Counted from the stretch's first letter, positions 21,261 to 33,060 are shown. The stretch: DNA of 64,000 nucleotides from Prorocentrum cordatum (GCA_963575745.1 CAUYUJ010017982.1:677913-741912); one strand, 5' to 3'. Notes: generated by a model not told the origin, from the letters alone. Numbers and translations are program-made.

Positions 21261-22758
21261 CTACTGGAAGCTAAGCGTCGTCTGGCGCATCTCCCGTCGG
21301 CGAGTGAAAACAGAGGGCGGCCCATCACCTGGTGGCGAACCATCGCCTGGCGAACCATCACCTGGCGGCGAACCATCGCCTGGCGAACCATCGCCTGGTG
21401 GCGAGCCATCGCCTGGTGGCGAGCCATCGCCTGGTGGCGGGCCATCGCCTGGTGGCGAGCCATCGCCTGCTGCGACTGGCGGGTCATCGTACTCCTCGGA
21501 CCCATCAGCTTCAGCCTCATCACGTGCCTCGTTATCTAAGCGATCACGAAGGGATTGGGCTGCGTTGTTGATGTACGTGGGAGTCCAATCGTCCACTCGC
21601 TCCTGCAGACGCTTGCCGTCGACCACCATGAACACCGTCCTGCGACGTTTGTCGCATTTCACACCTTCCACCCCTGCTGGTGCTGACCGCAAGCGATGTG
21701 TTGCCTCCTGACTGCACGAAACCGCTGCTGCGATAGATGCAACCCGTATGTACTCAAGCCCCGTTGGCGTACATTCGACCCACACCTTCTTAGTAGCATT
21801 CAGCTCAAACAGAAGCTTCAAGGTAACTGCATCGTGATGCAAATGCTCATCACCATGGTCGCACTGGACTGCGGGCATATATATCGAGACAGTTTCTGGT
21901 AGACCACCATCCCGTTAGGGCACATGTCTAGAATGCGTTCTCTTCTACGCCCTTCATCCCCTTGGGGGAGTGGTTTGCCTGGACGGTGGTCCCAAGAGGG
22001 GCTCATATATACTTCAAGATGTCCACGGATATGTCCCGATATCACGCGATGCTTCAACGTGCAGGCATGGATATCACGCGACCCAAGATTGCCCAAGTTT
22101 GTCCAAGATCTCACGCGATCCAAGATTGCCCAAGAAGTCGCAAGGTCAAGAGATCGATCCAAGAGTGGCCCAAGAGCGGCCTATTCACGCAAGCGAATGA
22201 AGGCATCTCCTATTCCTCCTCCTCATCCTTTTTTTGTCATCCTTATGCTCCTTCCTCCCTCCCCCTTTCCCTCCTCCCATTTCTCCTCCACCATCCCCCT
22301 CTGTTTCAGCCCCTCCTCCTCGCCCTCCTCCCCCGCCACTCCACCTCATCATCCAATGTATCATCCTCCTCCTCTCCTTCCTCCTCCCCTGGTGGGAATG
22401 CGCGAAGCGTCCACGATTGCGACATATCCAGGGAACTCCTATTGTTCTTAATGACGCTGGCCCTGTCGCAATCTTGCTGAAGCAATGGGTCGGCCTGCTT
22501 CAAGTGGTCCCAAATGGCCTCGGTGCAAGCGGCGTTGCGCATCTTCAAGATCTGATCGAAAAACGAATTTGTCGCCAGAGGCGATTGGCTCTTGGCGGGG
22601 TTGGGCACAGATATAAATTTTTGCAGCTGCCCATCCGCTCTCGACAGCTCCACGAAGAGCCCCCCTGCCGTATGCATCACCGCCCTCGGGACCCATGGCT
22701 CGCGATCCTCAAGGCCGCCCCCCTCGATGACCGTGCGGAGCTGCACGTTCACTGCCAT
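21261..22758 (-). CDS. Hypothetical two-exon protein with GDGSPP repeats
   Basis: The first coding segment runs from ATG 22758 to about 22415 (MAVNVQLRTVIEGGG, WVPRAV, FVELSRADGQLQKF, TNSFFDQILKMRNAAC). The second is open from about 21890 to the stop at 21261 (DAVTLKLLFELNATKKVWVE, GVEGVKCDKRRRTVFMVVDG). It ends in a low-complexity tail of (S/P)PGDG repeats. The ~500 bases between are non-coding and pyrimidine-rich near 22220-22390, as expected for an intron, but the exact splice sites are uncertain. The second segment could also be separate, starting MPAVQCDHGDEHL at 21878. Family not recognised. Confidence 0.5.
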
Positions 22759-22785
22759 CTGCAGCTGCAGTGCGCGCGCAGATCA

Positions 22786-22803
22786 GCCAAACGCCTGCGG
22801 GCC
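22786..22803 (-). other. Weak relic spliced leader
   Basis: CAGGCGTTTGGCTGA on the minus strand, 30-45 bases before ATG 22758, aligns to AGCCATTTTGGCTCA with one deletion. Confidence 0.3.
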
Positions 22804-22954
22804 GATGCAATGGACAATTGCAGACGAGTCCGATGCGTGTTGACGCAATGATGCAACGATTGCAGAGGAACGATACCGACGATGCTTTCATACATTTCAT
22901 AAACACCCCCCACGACACATGGTATGTGTAACCGATGCTGCCAACACGCGAGCC

Positions 22955-25372
22955 TCATCGCTTCCTGGCCTTCTTAGCCGCGGGTGCAGCAGGCACATCG
23001 TCCACCTTGCGCTTGGGCATGAGCGATGCCAGCTGGGCGCTAAGGACATCGCCCTTGTTGATGGCGCACTTGTTTGTCAAAATTGGTACATGCACTGATG
23101 GGACAGCTGTAGACTTGACGGTCTTGAGCTTCATGTTGGGGGTGCCGTGCTCACCTGAATCCTGTACGAGCCAGAAGGGGATGACGAGCGAAGACGGTGC
23201 CTGCTTCAGCCCTCCAACGCCAGTGTTCGTCTCAGCCTTAGGCATCTTGATGCCACCACTGGGGGCCAACACGATATTGAACGTCAACCCCTTGGGGTCC
23301 TTGTATGTCTTCATGAACACATGCCCACACTGAACTATATCAGTCTGCTTCTTCAAGTAGATTGCCGAAGAGAGTGGGACAAGCACCAGCTCTTCAGCCT
23401 CAAACGAACGCGTTACGGTGAGAGCACGAAGCTTAACAGGCGTAATCACGCCACTCAAGTACTTGAGACAGTTGCCGTTCTGGCTGTATACATCATCCAA
23501 GGCCAGCCTGATTTTGGCCTCCTCGATGCCCCACTGGTAATCGACAGACTTGAGGGGGCCATGATCAGCGAACTTGTCGATCGTTTCCTCTATGGGGGAG
23601 CAGCGGGAAAAAAAAAAGATGAGACATGACGACGCAGAGCCAAATGAGATGAGGGAACGACGAACGAGAATTCAAAGGTGTGGGGGTGTATATGCATTCC
23701 ACATGCATTGCGACGAGGTCGCAAGACTGTCCTTCATAATCGTGGACACGACGAACTTGCCGCGTAAGAAGTCGTCGATGGGGTGGCATGTCGCACTGCC
23801 CGTGGCCTGAAGCTTCAACTTCACGCCAGTCGCAGCGTCGATGGAGATCAGCTCGTAAATGTTCTCACCCAAGGTGTCGCTCGCCAAGGCGACTTTGGCG
23901 CCAACCTCAAACCCCTTGTCACTGAGCTTGTCCACTTGGTTCGACCACTTGCCCGAAGCGGTGTACTCTTTCACATCTGAGCTACGCGCCTGCCCTGTCA
24001 CGGCTTTGGATGCGCCCTCGCGACCGATCTGCTTCCATGGGCTAGCAACTGCTTTGCCAACGTGCGTTGCCAACGCAGTGGTGAAGCTGACCCCGATGTC
24101 ATTCAGCGTCTTGCAAGTGCCTAAGCGCTCATCGGGCTTGTTGAACACGAAATGAACTACGCGAACGTCAGTCAATCCCACGATGGTGCCGTAGGCGACC
24201 GTGTCTGCCGTGATGCCCTCACCGCATGCGATCTGTCGCACTTTCTGAAGAAATTCATCGGCCACCATTACAATCGTAGACTTCTTATCGCTCGACAAGG
24301 CGGTCACGTCGCCTGGCTTCAAAAGCATCTGATGGCCATCCCTCGCGAACTTACCCGTCGCACATGTCATCGCCTTCATGCATGCGAGCTTGAATGTCGC
24401 AGCGGCCCCCTCATGCTTGATCTGCACCTCGGCGAGAGACTTCGCCATTGAACCCGTGACCACGCACTGGGAGGTCAGCTGCCGCGAGAAGTCGCGAAGC
24501 TCGTTCAGAAAGATCGGGTTGCCGAGGCCGCCAGACAACTCCTTCACATATTTTACTAAGCCATCGATCTCCCCAGGAAAGAGAGAGCCTGCGCGAGTCG
24601 CCTCGCGGATCACACTATCCCAATCGATCATGGTGCCACCCGTGTGGTGTCGGTTGGCAATTGCTGCGATCTTGTACATGAGACTCATGCGAGATTCGCA
24701 TCTGGCAATTTGTTGGCCTGCATTGCCAGCCTCCTGAGCAAGATTACTAATCCACGGGAACTCCTTCACGAACTCGTACCGAAAGACCTTCCACTCAATT
24801 CCTTCGTCACACGCCTTAGCGTAGTCTGGTTGAACCTCCCGTAACCTCGTCAGTGACAATTCCCCTTGGTGCGAGATTCTGTCGAAACGCTCTGGCATGA
24901 CCGCGGGTACTGGAACCCCTGCGTTGATGCAACGCAAACCCATGGATGTGTGGCCGCACGTATAGGATGCGAACTTTGCATCGCAATCATACTGCGGCAG
25001 CTGGCCCGCTGAGTCCTCCATTATTTTGAAATTGAAGTTCTTGATTGCATTGTACCCAGGCGTGCCCACTGGTGGAAGTTCCATGCAAGCTGGATTCTGG
25101 AGGGCTGAGTTCTTGAATCCATTTTTGAAGATCTTGGAAATCAAATCCATAACCTCGCTCGGAATGATTCCATCTCCGTAACGATTCTCTGTGCACACCA
25201 TCATATACTTCGAGTGTATTTTTTCTACCCTCAGGCAGTCTATGCCTCTTGCAATGCTGCATACGTCTTCAAGTAATGAGACCACCGCTGCATCAGGATG
25301 CAAGTACATGTCCTTGATGGCCATCATCTTGGGGCGGACCTCCGCGATCTGCTGTTCACGGGAGGCGTTCAT
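22955..25372 (-). CDS. Hypothetical protein, 759 aa, two exons, C-terminal nuclear signal
   Basis: Exon 1 runs 25372-23728 and exon 2 23589-22955, giving 760 codons including the stop, exactly in frame. The intron (23727-23590, 138 nt) begins GT and ends in a pyrimidine/poly-T tract and CATAG. The start MNASREQQIAEV is favoured because tandem leader-like relics lie 45-70 bases upstream. The protein is a long, evenly composed globular sequence without repeats. It ends KRKVDD and KKARKR, a likely bipartite nuclear localisation signal. No catalytic motif or known domain is recognised. It is the first gene at the right end of block 1. Confidence 0.75.
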
Positions 25373-25414
25373 CACGCCGCGTGCAGGAGGACGCCACAAG
25401 CGCCAGCAGCAATC

Positions 25415-25443
25415 CTCGCCCAAACGGCTGGAGCCCAAACTCT
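25415..25443 (-). other. Tandem degenerate spliced-leader relics
   Basis: Minus strand AGTTTGGGCTCCAG followed directly by CCGTTTGGGCGAGG looks like two shortened leader copies (CCATTTTGGCTCAAG type) in tandem. That is the pattern left by repeated rounds of trans-splicing and retro-integration. Several substitutions make this less certain than the single relics. Confidence 0.45.
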
Positions 25444-25681
25444 AGTGACATTCAAAAACATGTGCAACAGAGGGTTGCGAATTCGAAATGATATGTTGCA
25501 TTTGCAATGCACAACATTCTTGTAACGCTCGATACAATATTCTGAATGCGTTCGCACGCAAGTCTGGATCATGATTTCCGATATGCGTGATCCCGAAAAT
25601 CCAAACACATGCATGCGTTTCTGGAGGCAACATCCAAGGAAACCCGATGCAGCAGCTCTGTTTTCACGTAAGCCTGTAAAA

Positions 25682-25708
25682 GTTAGCGAAGTTAGCAACT
25701 TCGCTAAC
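25682..25708. repeat. Perfect 12-bp-arm palindrome in block 1 right end
   Basis: GTTAGCGAAGTT, spacer AGC, AACTTCGCTAAC. It uses the GTTAGC motif that is repeated in the AT-rich subterminal region. Confidence 0.9.
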
Positions 25709-25719
25709 TCAAGCTATCT

Positions 25720-25856
25720 ACCTCCAAATGCACCGCCCGAGTTAGCCGACTTAGTAACATTACTAATGGTTATAACTTACTTGCAACCTAGTTGCAACTT
25801 ACTTATAACCTACTTACATGTGCTGCTAACAATTAGTAAGGCCGAAGGCCTTCAGG
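25720..25856. repeat. Right terminal / AT-rich subterminal region of block 1
   Basis: Repeats of TTATAACTTACTTGCAAC type, then CTAACAATTAGTAAGG and GGCCTTCAGG, the inverse of the left terminus. Confidence 0.6.
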
Positions 25857-27544
25857 TGGTGCCGGTGCCGGTGCCGGTGCCAGTGCCGGTGCTGGTGGCC
25901 GGTGCCGGTGGCCGGTGCCGGTGCTTGTGCCAGTGCCGGGGCCGGTGCCGGTGCCGGTGCTGGTGCTGGTGGCCGGTGCTGGTGCGGGTTCTTGTTTTCC
26001 CAGAACATCCTCGCCTTCTCCCTCCCGCCTCCCGCCTCCCAGCAGTGCCCCTCCCGCCCCTCCAGGGAGGCCTCGCCTGAGCGAGGAGGGTAACGGAAAC
26101 CCATGCTATTTACATGGTTTCGTGTCCTTCCCACCTCTCCAGGGAGGCCCCGCCTGAGCGAGGAGGGTATCCCACCCCTCCAGCTGGGAGGCCCCGCCTG
26201 ACTGAGCGAGGAGGGTATCGGAAACCCATACTATTTACATGGTTTCGTGCCACTCCCACCCCTCCAGGGAGGCCCCGTCTGAGCGAGGAGGGTATCGGAA
26301 ACCCATACTATTTACATGGTTTCGTGCCCCTCCCTCCCCTCCAGGGAGGCCCCGCCTGAGCGAGGAGGGAATCGGGAACCCGTACTATTTACAAAGCTTC
26401 GTGCCCTTCCCACCTCTCCATGGAGGCCCTGCCTGAGCGAGGAGGGAATCGGAAATTAATAAAGATTACATGGTTTCGTGCTCCTCCCACCCCTCCAGGC
26501 AGGCCCCGCCTGAGCGAGGAGGGTATCGGAAACCCATACTATTTACATGGTTTCGTGCCCTTTCCATCCGCCTGAGCGAGGAGGGTATCGGAAACCCATA
26601 CTATTTACATGGTTACGTGCCCTTCCCACCTCTCCAAGGAGGCCCCGCCTGAGCGAGGAGGGTATCGGAACCCATGTTATTTACATGGTTTCGTGCCCCT
26701 CCCACCCCTCCAGGGAGGCCCCGCATGAGCGAGGAGGGTATCGGAACTCATGCTATGTACATGGTTTCGTGCCCCTACCACCTCTCCAGGGAGGCCCCGT
26801 CTGAGCGAGGAGGGTATCGGAAACCCATACTATTTAAATGGTTTCGTGCCCCTCCCACTGACATGGGTGAGGAGGAGGGAGAACATTACCTATCCATCTC
26901 ACGTCCTACTCCTCCCACTGAGGAGGGTGAGGAGGAGGGGTAGTTCTGCGATGAGGAAGGCTTCATCATGATGATGGTGATGACGATGGTTATACTGCTG
27001 TTCACGATGACGGCGATAATGGTGATGGACGATGACGATGGCGATAACGGTGATTATGATGATGATGCTGATGATGATGACGATGATGATGATGACGATG
27101 ACGATGATGACAACGATGGCGACGACGACGAGGATGATGATGCAGATGCTGGTGATGATGACGATGCTGCTGCTGATGCTGACGTTGCTGGTGCTGTTGA
27201 TGATGATGACGACGATGATGATGATCATGACGTCCACGATGATGCGGACGATGATGATGCCAAGGACGGTGATGGTGATGATGATGACGATGCTGATGAT
27301 GATGATGATGACGATGGTGGCGACGACGATGATGATGATGATGACGATGACGCTGGCGATGATGATGATGCTGATGATGATGATGAGGATGATGATTATG
27401 GTTATGATGATGCCGATGATGCTGACGATGATGATGATGTTGATGATGTTGATACTGATGATGATGACGATGATGCTGATGATGACGACGACGGGGTGAC
27501 GACGATGCTGCTGATGATGCTGATGATGACGACGATGATGCTGG

Positions 27545-27584
<40 letters not shown>

Positions 27585-28729
27585 CCCGAGGATGAGGAGG
27601 ACGAGGAGGAGCAGGACGACGAGGAGGAGGAGGAGGAGGACTCGCTTGAACGAGGAGGGTCGCGGACAGCATTACTCTTTACCAGGTTTCGTAGGCCTCC
27701 CCCCTTCCAGCGGGGCCCCGCCAGAGCGAAGAGGGTATCAACAACCCGTACTATTTACAAGGCTTCGTTTCCTGAGCACCTGTCCTCCCTCCTCCTTTCT
27801 TTCGTCTGCCCTTTCGTGCGTACTTACTCGTTCGATGAGCTTCTCCTTCGTGTTGATGTTGTCGTACCCCATGGGTCCCACGAAACTGTTAATATTTTTT
27901 ATGTGGGGAACTGCGTTTGCATAATTTTACCATTGATTGGACTGCAATCGATTCCACTGGGTTTGCACCTTGATTGGCTTGCAACCGATTGGATTGCAAC
28001 CGCTGGGGGGGCGCACAGGGCAGCGACGAGGAGGCGGCGACGGGACGGTGACGGCGACGAGCAAGGAACCGCCAGACCGACCCTCAGGCCAAGACGACGG
28101 GCGGCGACAGCGCAGCAAGGGGGGGCGACGGCAAGGACGGAAAAACCAGACCGCCCCTCAAGCCCAGACGACGACGGGCGGCGACAGGGCGGCAACGGCG
28201 AGGAGGAGAGAGCCGCCAGACCGCCCCTCAGACGGCTAACTAGGAAAGAAGAGAGAAGGCCCCCTAAGTGCAAGCACTGTTTGGGAAATGTCATGATGTT
28301 CAATGTCAATGATGTTTTCATCCGGTGCCAGTGCTGCACCGCCCCTCAGACGACCCATGATACTAGGAAAGAAGAGAGAAGGCCCCCTAAGTGCAAGCAC
28401 TGTTTGGGAAATGTCATGATGTTCAATGTCAATGATGTTCTTCATCCGGTGCCAGTGCTGCACCGGTGCCGCGTGCCGGTGCCAGGGCTGGTGCCGGTGC
28501 GGTTGCGGGTGCGGGTGCAGTGCCGGTGCTGGCGCCGGCGACGGCGACGGCGCTGGTGCCCGTGCCGGTGCCGGTGCCAATGCCGCCGGCGCAGGCGCCG
28601 GTGCCGGTGCCGGTGCCGGTGCCGGTGCCGGTGCCGGTGCCGGTGCCGGTGCCAGTGCCGGTGCCGGTGCCGGTGCCGGTGCCGGTGCCGGTGCAGGTGC
28701 CGGTGCCGGTGCCGGTGCCGGTGCCGGTG
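25857..28729. repeat. Second copy of the satellite composite
   Basis: Same order and orientation as 6.8-9.66 kb: GGTGCC run (25857-25985), 77-bp array (26045-26950), GAT/GAC tract (26965-27640), spacer (27770-28440) and GGTGCC run (28445-28729). By eye it is nearly identical to the first copy at an offset of about 19,080. Differences are single bases, small changes in the GAT tract, and a tandem duplication of ~115 bases in the spacer (28235-28465). Confidence 0.92.
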
Positions 28730-28768
28730 CTTTGATCGTCGGGTGGGTGTAAGTGCGGTAAGAGCGTT
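28730..28768 (+). repeat. Left 39-bp terminal inverted repeat of block 2
   Basis: Begins CTTTGATCGTCGGGTGG and ends GTAAGTGCGGTAAGAGCGTT. It pairs with 42891-42929 at 38 of 39 positions. Confidence 0.92.
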
Positions 28769-29160
28769 GTATATCCGATGAAATCGTTTCAACGAAGATG
28801 TATGTAGGTTCATGCTAGTTGACCTCACATATTCAACATATATAAAATATCGAACTTCGCATTCATCTACTTAACGTTTTGTTAGATAAGTATATTCAAC
28901 AACATACCATACATACTACTCACAGAACCATCCATCTTATCAACTGAGCTATCGGGTACCACTGCCAAGATATATCGATACATACACCTCAACATACCCA
29001 ACTTAGTAGCTAAGTCAGCTAAGTCGATGTGGGCTGTCCGATTCGGTTAACCCGAAATTTGCATAACTTTCTATGTTTTGCATGTTTGTTCTTGATATTG
29101 CTATGTTTCGGGAAAAAACCACAAAAAACGTTTTAACAACTACAACACAACAGTTTTTCA
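28769..29160. other. AT-rich subterminal region of block 2
   Basis: An AT-rich stretch with short ACATAC/TATTCAAC repeats and no gene. On the minus strand at 28934-28966, GATAGCTCAGTTGATAAGA resembles the D-arm and A-box of a tRNA, but no anticodon or T-arm follows. Confidence 0.6.
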
Positions 29161-29478
29161 GGACAGGGCGCCGCAGGTCGACGCGCCGAGCCGCCCTCAG
29201 GACGCCTGCGGGGCGCGGAGGGGAAGGGGGGAGAGGGAGAGGGGGGGGGATCAACTATTCTTCAAACTGCCTCCCCTCGGCGGCCATCACCGCCTCCCCT
29301 CTCCTCTCCTCGTTGTCGGCGGCCAGCCCGCCCCCGCTCCCTCCTGCCGCCTTCCCTCCCCGAGCCCGCCTTCCTTCTTCGGCGGCATATCCGCCCCTCC
29401 CTCCTGCACCTCTCTATCGAAGGGCGGCGCATCCGCCAGCGGCATATCCGCTCTCGCATGCGCTCGTTTTTTCCTTTT
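29160..29478. other. GC-rich 3' flank with GGCGG palindromes
   Basis: C/T-rich sequence containing GGCGGCATATCCGCC near 29379 and related copies near 29430. No gene. Confidence 0.6.
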
Positions 29479-31885
29479 TCACGTGATGGCGAGCACATAG
29501 CCATCGTCCTGTAGTCGCCGATAAGCCGCCCAGGCTGGCGGGATCAGCTCGGCGGGCATCACGGCGACGTCGCCGCGCGGCCGCCACAGGGACGCGCCTG
29601 GGCATGGCGCGCGCACCCATTCCAGGGTCTCCACCAGCAGGTAGCTGGCGGCGCCAGCCTGCGCGCAGCAATGCACGATGTACGCCTCGCCGTCGCCCAG
29701 GAGAAAATCCTGAGGGCAGCAGCGCCTCGATTTTTGGGGGGGCACACGCATGTGCACCCCTAAATACCAAGGTTGGTTGCGCCGTCTGTCCTGGCTGCCG
29801 TGCATCTGGCCGTCGATCGACGCCTCTCTGCTGGTCCACGTTTCAGCCCTGCGGAGGGGTTCCTCCTCCTCCTCCTCCTCCTCCTCCTCCTCCTCCTCCT
29901 GGCGGCGAGCCGCCTCGGCGGCAAACCGCCTTCCCCTCTCCCAGCCCATCTTCCTCCACAAAGGGCATGCAAGGTTGCGCCCCGAGTGCCCGAACGTACT
30001 GTCCAGCTCTGGCGTGCGCCACGCTTTGGCGCGGGAGCGCGGCGCCTCCTTCGCTTCCTCCAGGAAGCAGGCGAGCATCGCCGTCAAGGCCGACCGCTCG
30101 AAATTCTCAGGGTTGTCGATCTCCTGCGACCTGGACCGAAGCAGGTTGTGCTTCCGCTCGAGTACGAAGGCGTCCAACCAGATGCCGTCCTCCGCAGGCT
30201 GGTCGGGGACGTGCCACAAATAATGATGCTTCGGCTTGATCAGGGCTGGCCCGTGCGCGGCTTTGTGCAGCGCCAAGGAAATCGAAACGGCCTTGGTCCA
30301 GACAGCTATCAAATTCGGCACGGCGCCGATCCTCAGGACGTAGCCGAACCGCCTGCCACCTAAGCGCTCGAGGATGCGCGCGGGCCGACGCGGTGCATCC
30401 TCGAACGCGCAGGCCAGCGTTTGCGTTTCAGCTGCGGCCGCATGTCCTTTTGCCCTGCATGTACAATTCGAGCATCTTCGCCATCGCCTCGAACGACCGC
30501 GCCGCAGCGTTCGCCATGCCGCTGGGACGCAGCTCTGTGTGCACCCAATGACGAATCAAAGGGAACACGGCCAAGCAATCCGACGCCTTGCCCACGAAGT
30601 GCGACGCCTTGCAGGTCGCTTTCTTCCGAGCCACGCTGAACAGAAACGCTGGCGGTTTCCTGCCGCGTCTGCCAGTCCGCCACGCCGAGCAGCGATCCCG
30701 CCACGTTCCCCACGCGTCGGGGATGACATCCCTCACCGCCTTGAGGAGCGCAAAGATTTCGACCTGCAAGGTCCCGCCGCTGGCCAGCATGGTATGCATG
30801 GGGTCCCTCACGTATGTGCTCGGCGGCGCCACCGTCCGCAACGCCTGGCACGCCACCAGAGAACGGTCATCCAGAGTGATGCCCATTGCCGTCTCCTTCG
30901 GGGGCCGGAACATCAGAAGGGAAGGAAGGGGGGGACATCAGAAGGGGATCGATGGAAATGTTTTCCTCCCTGGCTCCAGTCTCTCGATGTTCGCTCTGGT
31001 TGTCGTGTCCCGCAGCGACGCCAAATCATCATATTGCTGCAAAAACTCGTCTGACGACAGCGGGTCAAAGCGCGACGAGTCAGCGCACCAGAGAGGCACG
31101 AGGTAATCATCGTCGTCGTAGTCTGCAAGACATTCCGCCTGATCCAGCACAACGTTCTTGCATTGCAAGCACGGTCTCAGACCTGCAGCGCCCTTGGTGC
31201 AGAATGTCTCTTTTCCAGCCGCCTCGTCTGCAATCAAGCGGTGGAACTTGGCGAAAAAGTGCACGCCGCCGATTGGCGCACCGTGCTCCGACAGACTCTC
31301 TGGGCCCAGGAACAGCGCGCGAAGCAATGCCCGCGCCACGGCCGAGCCGCCGATGCTCTTCTTCACGACGACGCGCAAGGTGCCGATCGGCAGCCACGCA
31401 ACCTCCTTCTGCAAGAAGGATCCGAACTCGAGGAAACTCGCATACACCGCGAGCTGATTCCGACGATTATCTATCTTCAAGGCGTTGCCCACGCCAATGT
31501 CGTCGTAGTACAGCAAAAGCCTCCACGGCCGATCGCGCGACACAGGGAAACGGCGCATCGCTTCCCAAAACATTGAACTCCAGAGAGGGCAGTCCGACAG
31601 GAGCCTCGGCATCAGCCGATGCGGCAGCGCCACGCTCCATCGGAAAGGCGTGCCGATCTTGGGCTGCAGCCGCACTGCGCTGATGAGATCGGCCACGGAT
31701 GCCGTCTGCGATCGCTGCATGGCCCGAGCGCTCACGTCTATAGCATCGCCCGCGTCGTCGCCATGGCCAAGCGCAGTCACGATTCGCTCGAGCAAAGCCG
31801 CGGACACGCCGCGCAGGGCCAGACACTGTTGCAGTCGAGCCCGCTGCTCCACCTGCTTGTCCACCTGCAGGGCGCGTTTCCCCAT
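29479..31885 (-). CDS. DDE transposase-like protein, ~801 aa, one frameshift and one in-frame TGA
   Basis: From ATG 31885 (MGKRALQVDKQVEQRARLQQ) the frame runs to an in-frame TGA at 30938-30940, continues in the same frame to 30428, then resumes after removal of one T in a T4 run (30448-30451). It ends at 29479. Motifs are LLLYYDDIGVGNAL (D128/D129), CLQC (C239/C242), YVRDPMHTM (D361), KPKHHYLWHVP (KHH) and DAFVLERKHN (E575). The KHH-to-E distance is 21 residues, exactly as in the gene at 9907-11991, and the first two Asp positions also align. The C-terminal third is longer, with a poly-Glu tract (29850-29900). It sits at the left end of block 2. Homology between the two genes is firm; DDE transposase function is inferred. 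Confidence 0.72.
29848..29900. repeat. (CTC)n microsatellite inside the DDE-like gene
   Basis: Encodes a run of Glu on the minus strand within the C-terminal extension. Confidence 0.9.
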
Positions 31886-31889
31886 TGCG

Positions 31890-32340
31890 CCGACGCCCGC
31901 GCGCGGGAGGGGCGGGGGCGGGGGGCAGCGCGAGGCCCAGCGCGGTTGAGAAAAACGAATTGCAGCCAGAGAGACGGAAGTGGAGGCGGGAATGGATCGC
32001 GGGGCGGAGTAGCCGCCGAAGGGCATGGCGGTGTAGCCGCCTGAAGGGTCGGGAGGGGCGGCGTAGCCGCCGAAGAGCGTGGGGGCGAGGGGGCATGGGG
32101 GGAGGGGGGAGGGGGGAGGGGGGTGGGTGGGGGAGATTGCGGAGGCGCGAAGTGAGCGTAGCAACGGAACTTGCAAGGGAGATTTCTTTTTCTCGCACGC
32201 AATTTCGAGCTTGAGTTTCAAGCTCGGGTTCCAAGCCGCCAGCGCTCGGAGACGGGCGCGGCTGGCGGCTCGAGCTCGGGACGGGCGCAGCGCGGGACGG
32301 GCGCGGCGGCGGCTGGCGGCTCTTAGTGCGGGTGCGCGTG
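31890..32340. other. 5' region of the DDE-like gene with GGCGG palindromes
   Basis: Contains GGCGGTGTAGCCGCC and GGCGGCGTAGCCGCC (32025-32070), a G-rich stretch and GCGGCTGGCGGCTCGAGCTCG repeats. No gene is supported. Confidence 0.55.
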
Positions 32341-32432
32341 CTGCCTCCAACTCCTCATCCACCTCCTCCTCCTCTCCTCATCCTGCCTCCTCTTCCTCCT
32401 TATCCTCCTCTATCGGCCCAGCCGATCGCCGC

Positions 32433-32729
32433 TCAGCTCTCCTGGTGCGGCTGGCGGCAGAAGAACCGAATGCCGCCTGGGATGTCCTGCACCATCTGCT
32501 TCGACATCTGGCACAGCATCTTGCCGCGCTCCTCGGTGCGGCGCGCCTCCTCCATCATGCGCCGCGCCTTGTCGATGAGCATCTGGCCCTTGATGCCAAC
32601 GGCGCGTGCATGGCGGCAACGATTGCGCCACTCGATGAAGCGCACCACGATGGTCGCCCAGCTCCACGCACTGCCACCCGTGATGAGCTCGAAGTCATCG
32701 ACGTCGTACTTGTCCGCGATGCTCGCCAT
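32433..32729 (-). CDS. Small hypothetical protein, 98 aa
   Basis: Starts MASIADKYDVDDFELITGG at ATG 32729 and ends at 32433. It has a Trp-rich segment (AWSWATIVVRFIEWRNR) and a long charged helix (KARRMMEEARRTEERGK). The start is supported by the best leader relic in the window, 44 bases upstream. That marks it as a retro-copied, once-expressed gene. No family recognised. Confidence 0.65.
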   Translation of the reverse strand: MASIADKYDVDDFELITGGSAWSWATIVVRFIEWRNRCRHARAVGIKGQMLIDKARRMMEEARRTEERGKMLCQMSKQMVQDIPGGIRFFCRQPHQES

Positions 32730-32772
32730 GGCGGCGCAAGACCGCGAAGGGGCACGACCTCGAGCGGCTCCA

Positions 32773-32793
32773 CTTGAGCCACAAAGACTACGG
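32773..32793 (-). other. Relic spliced leader, best preserved 5' and 3' ends
   Basis: Minus strand CCGTAGTCTTTGTGGCTCAA plus G matches the 21-base leader body at 18 positions, with both ends intact (CCGTAG and TGGCTCAAG). Confidence 0.85.
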
Positions 32794-32859
32794 ATGAGGG
32801 GTGGGACGGTGGCAGATCATGTCATTGGGAAACGCGAGAGAACGGTGCGAGCGCGGTGG

Positions 32860-33060
32860 GCAGCAAAGGCGGCATCTCCGCCAAATGAAGGCAAGGCGGC
32901 ATGTCCGCCAAGGGCTTGCGAGAGTGGAAAGGCGGCATCCCCGCCAAACGAAGGGCTGCGGTGGTAACGAGTGGGGTGGCGATGGCAACGAAGAAATGTT
33001 TTTTTCAACAACAATAACAATTGTACGAAATCACACACCTCGTCATGAGCGGCCCAACTG
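32860..33060. repeat. ~200-bp direct repeat, copy 1
   Basis: Carries GGCGGCATCTCCGCC, GGCGGCATGTCCGCC and GGCGGCATCCCCGCC palindromes, then CAACAATAACAATTGTACG and a GAGCGGCCCAACTGCCGCCC end. It is repeated 388 bases downstream. Confidence 0.9.

Noticed and set aside
22506-22525. CCCAAATGGCCTC as a leader relic
   Set aside because: Located within coding sequence of the gene at 21261-22758; the flanking bases do not extend the match.
23515-23540. GATTTTGGCCTC as a leader relic
   Set aside because: It lies inside the exon of the 759-aa gene, in the wrong orientation, and matches only the common core.
28730-29160. LTR of a retroelement at the block 2 left end
   Set aside because: The matching copy at the other end is inverted, not direct, and no gag, protease or integrase was seen.
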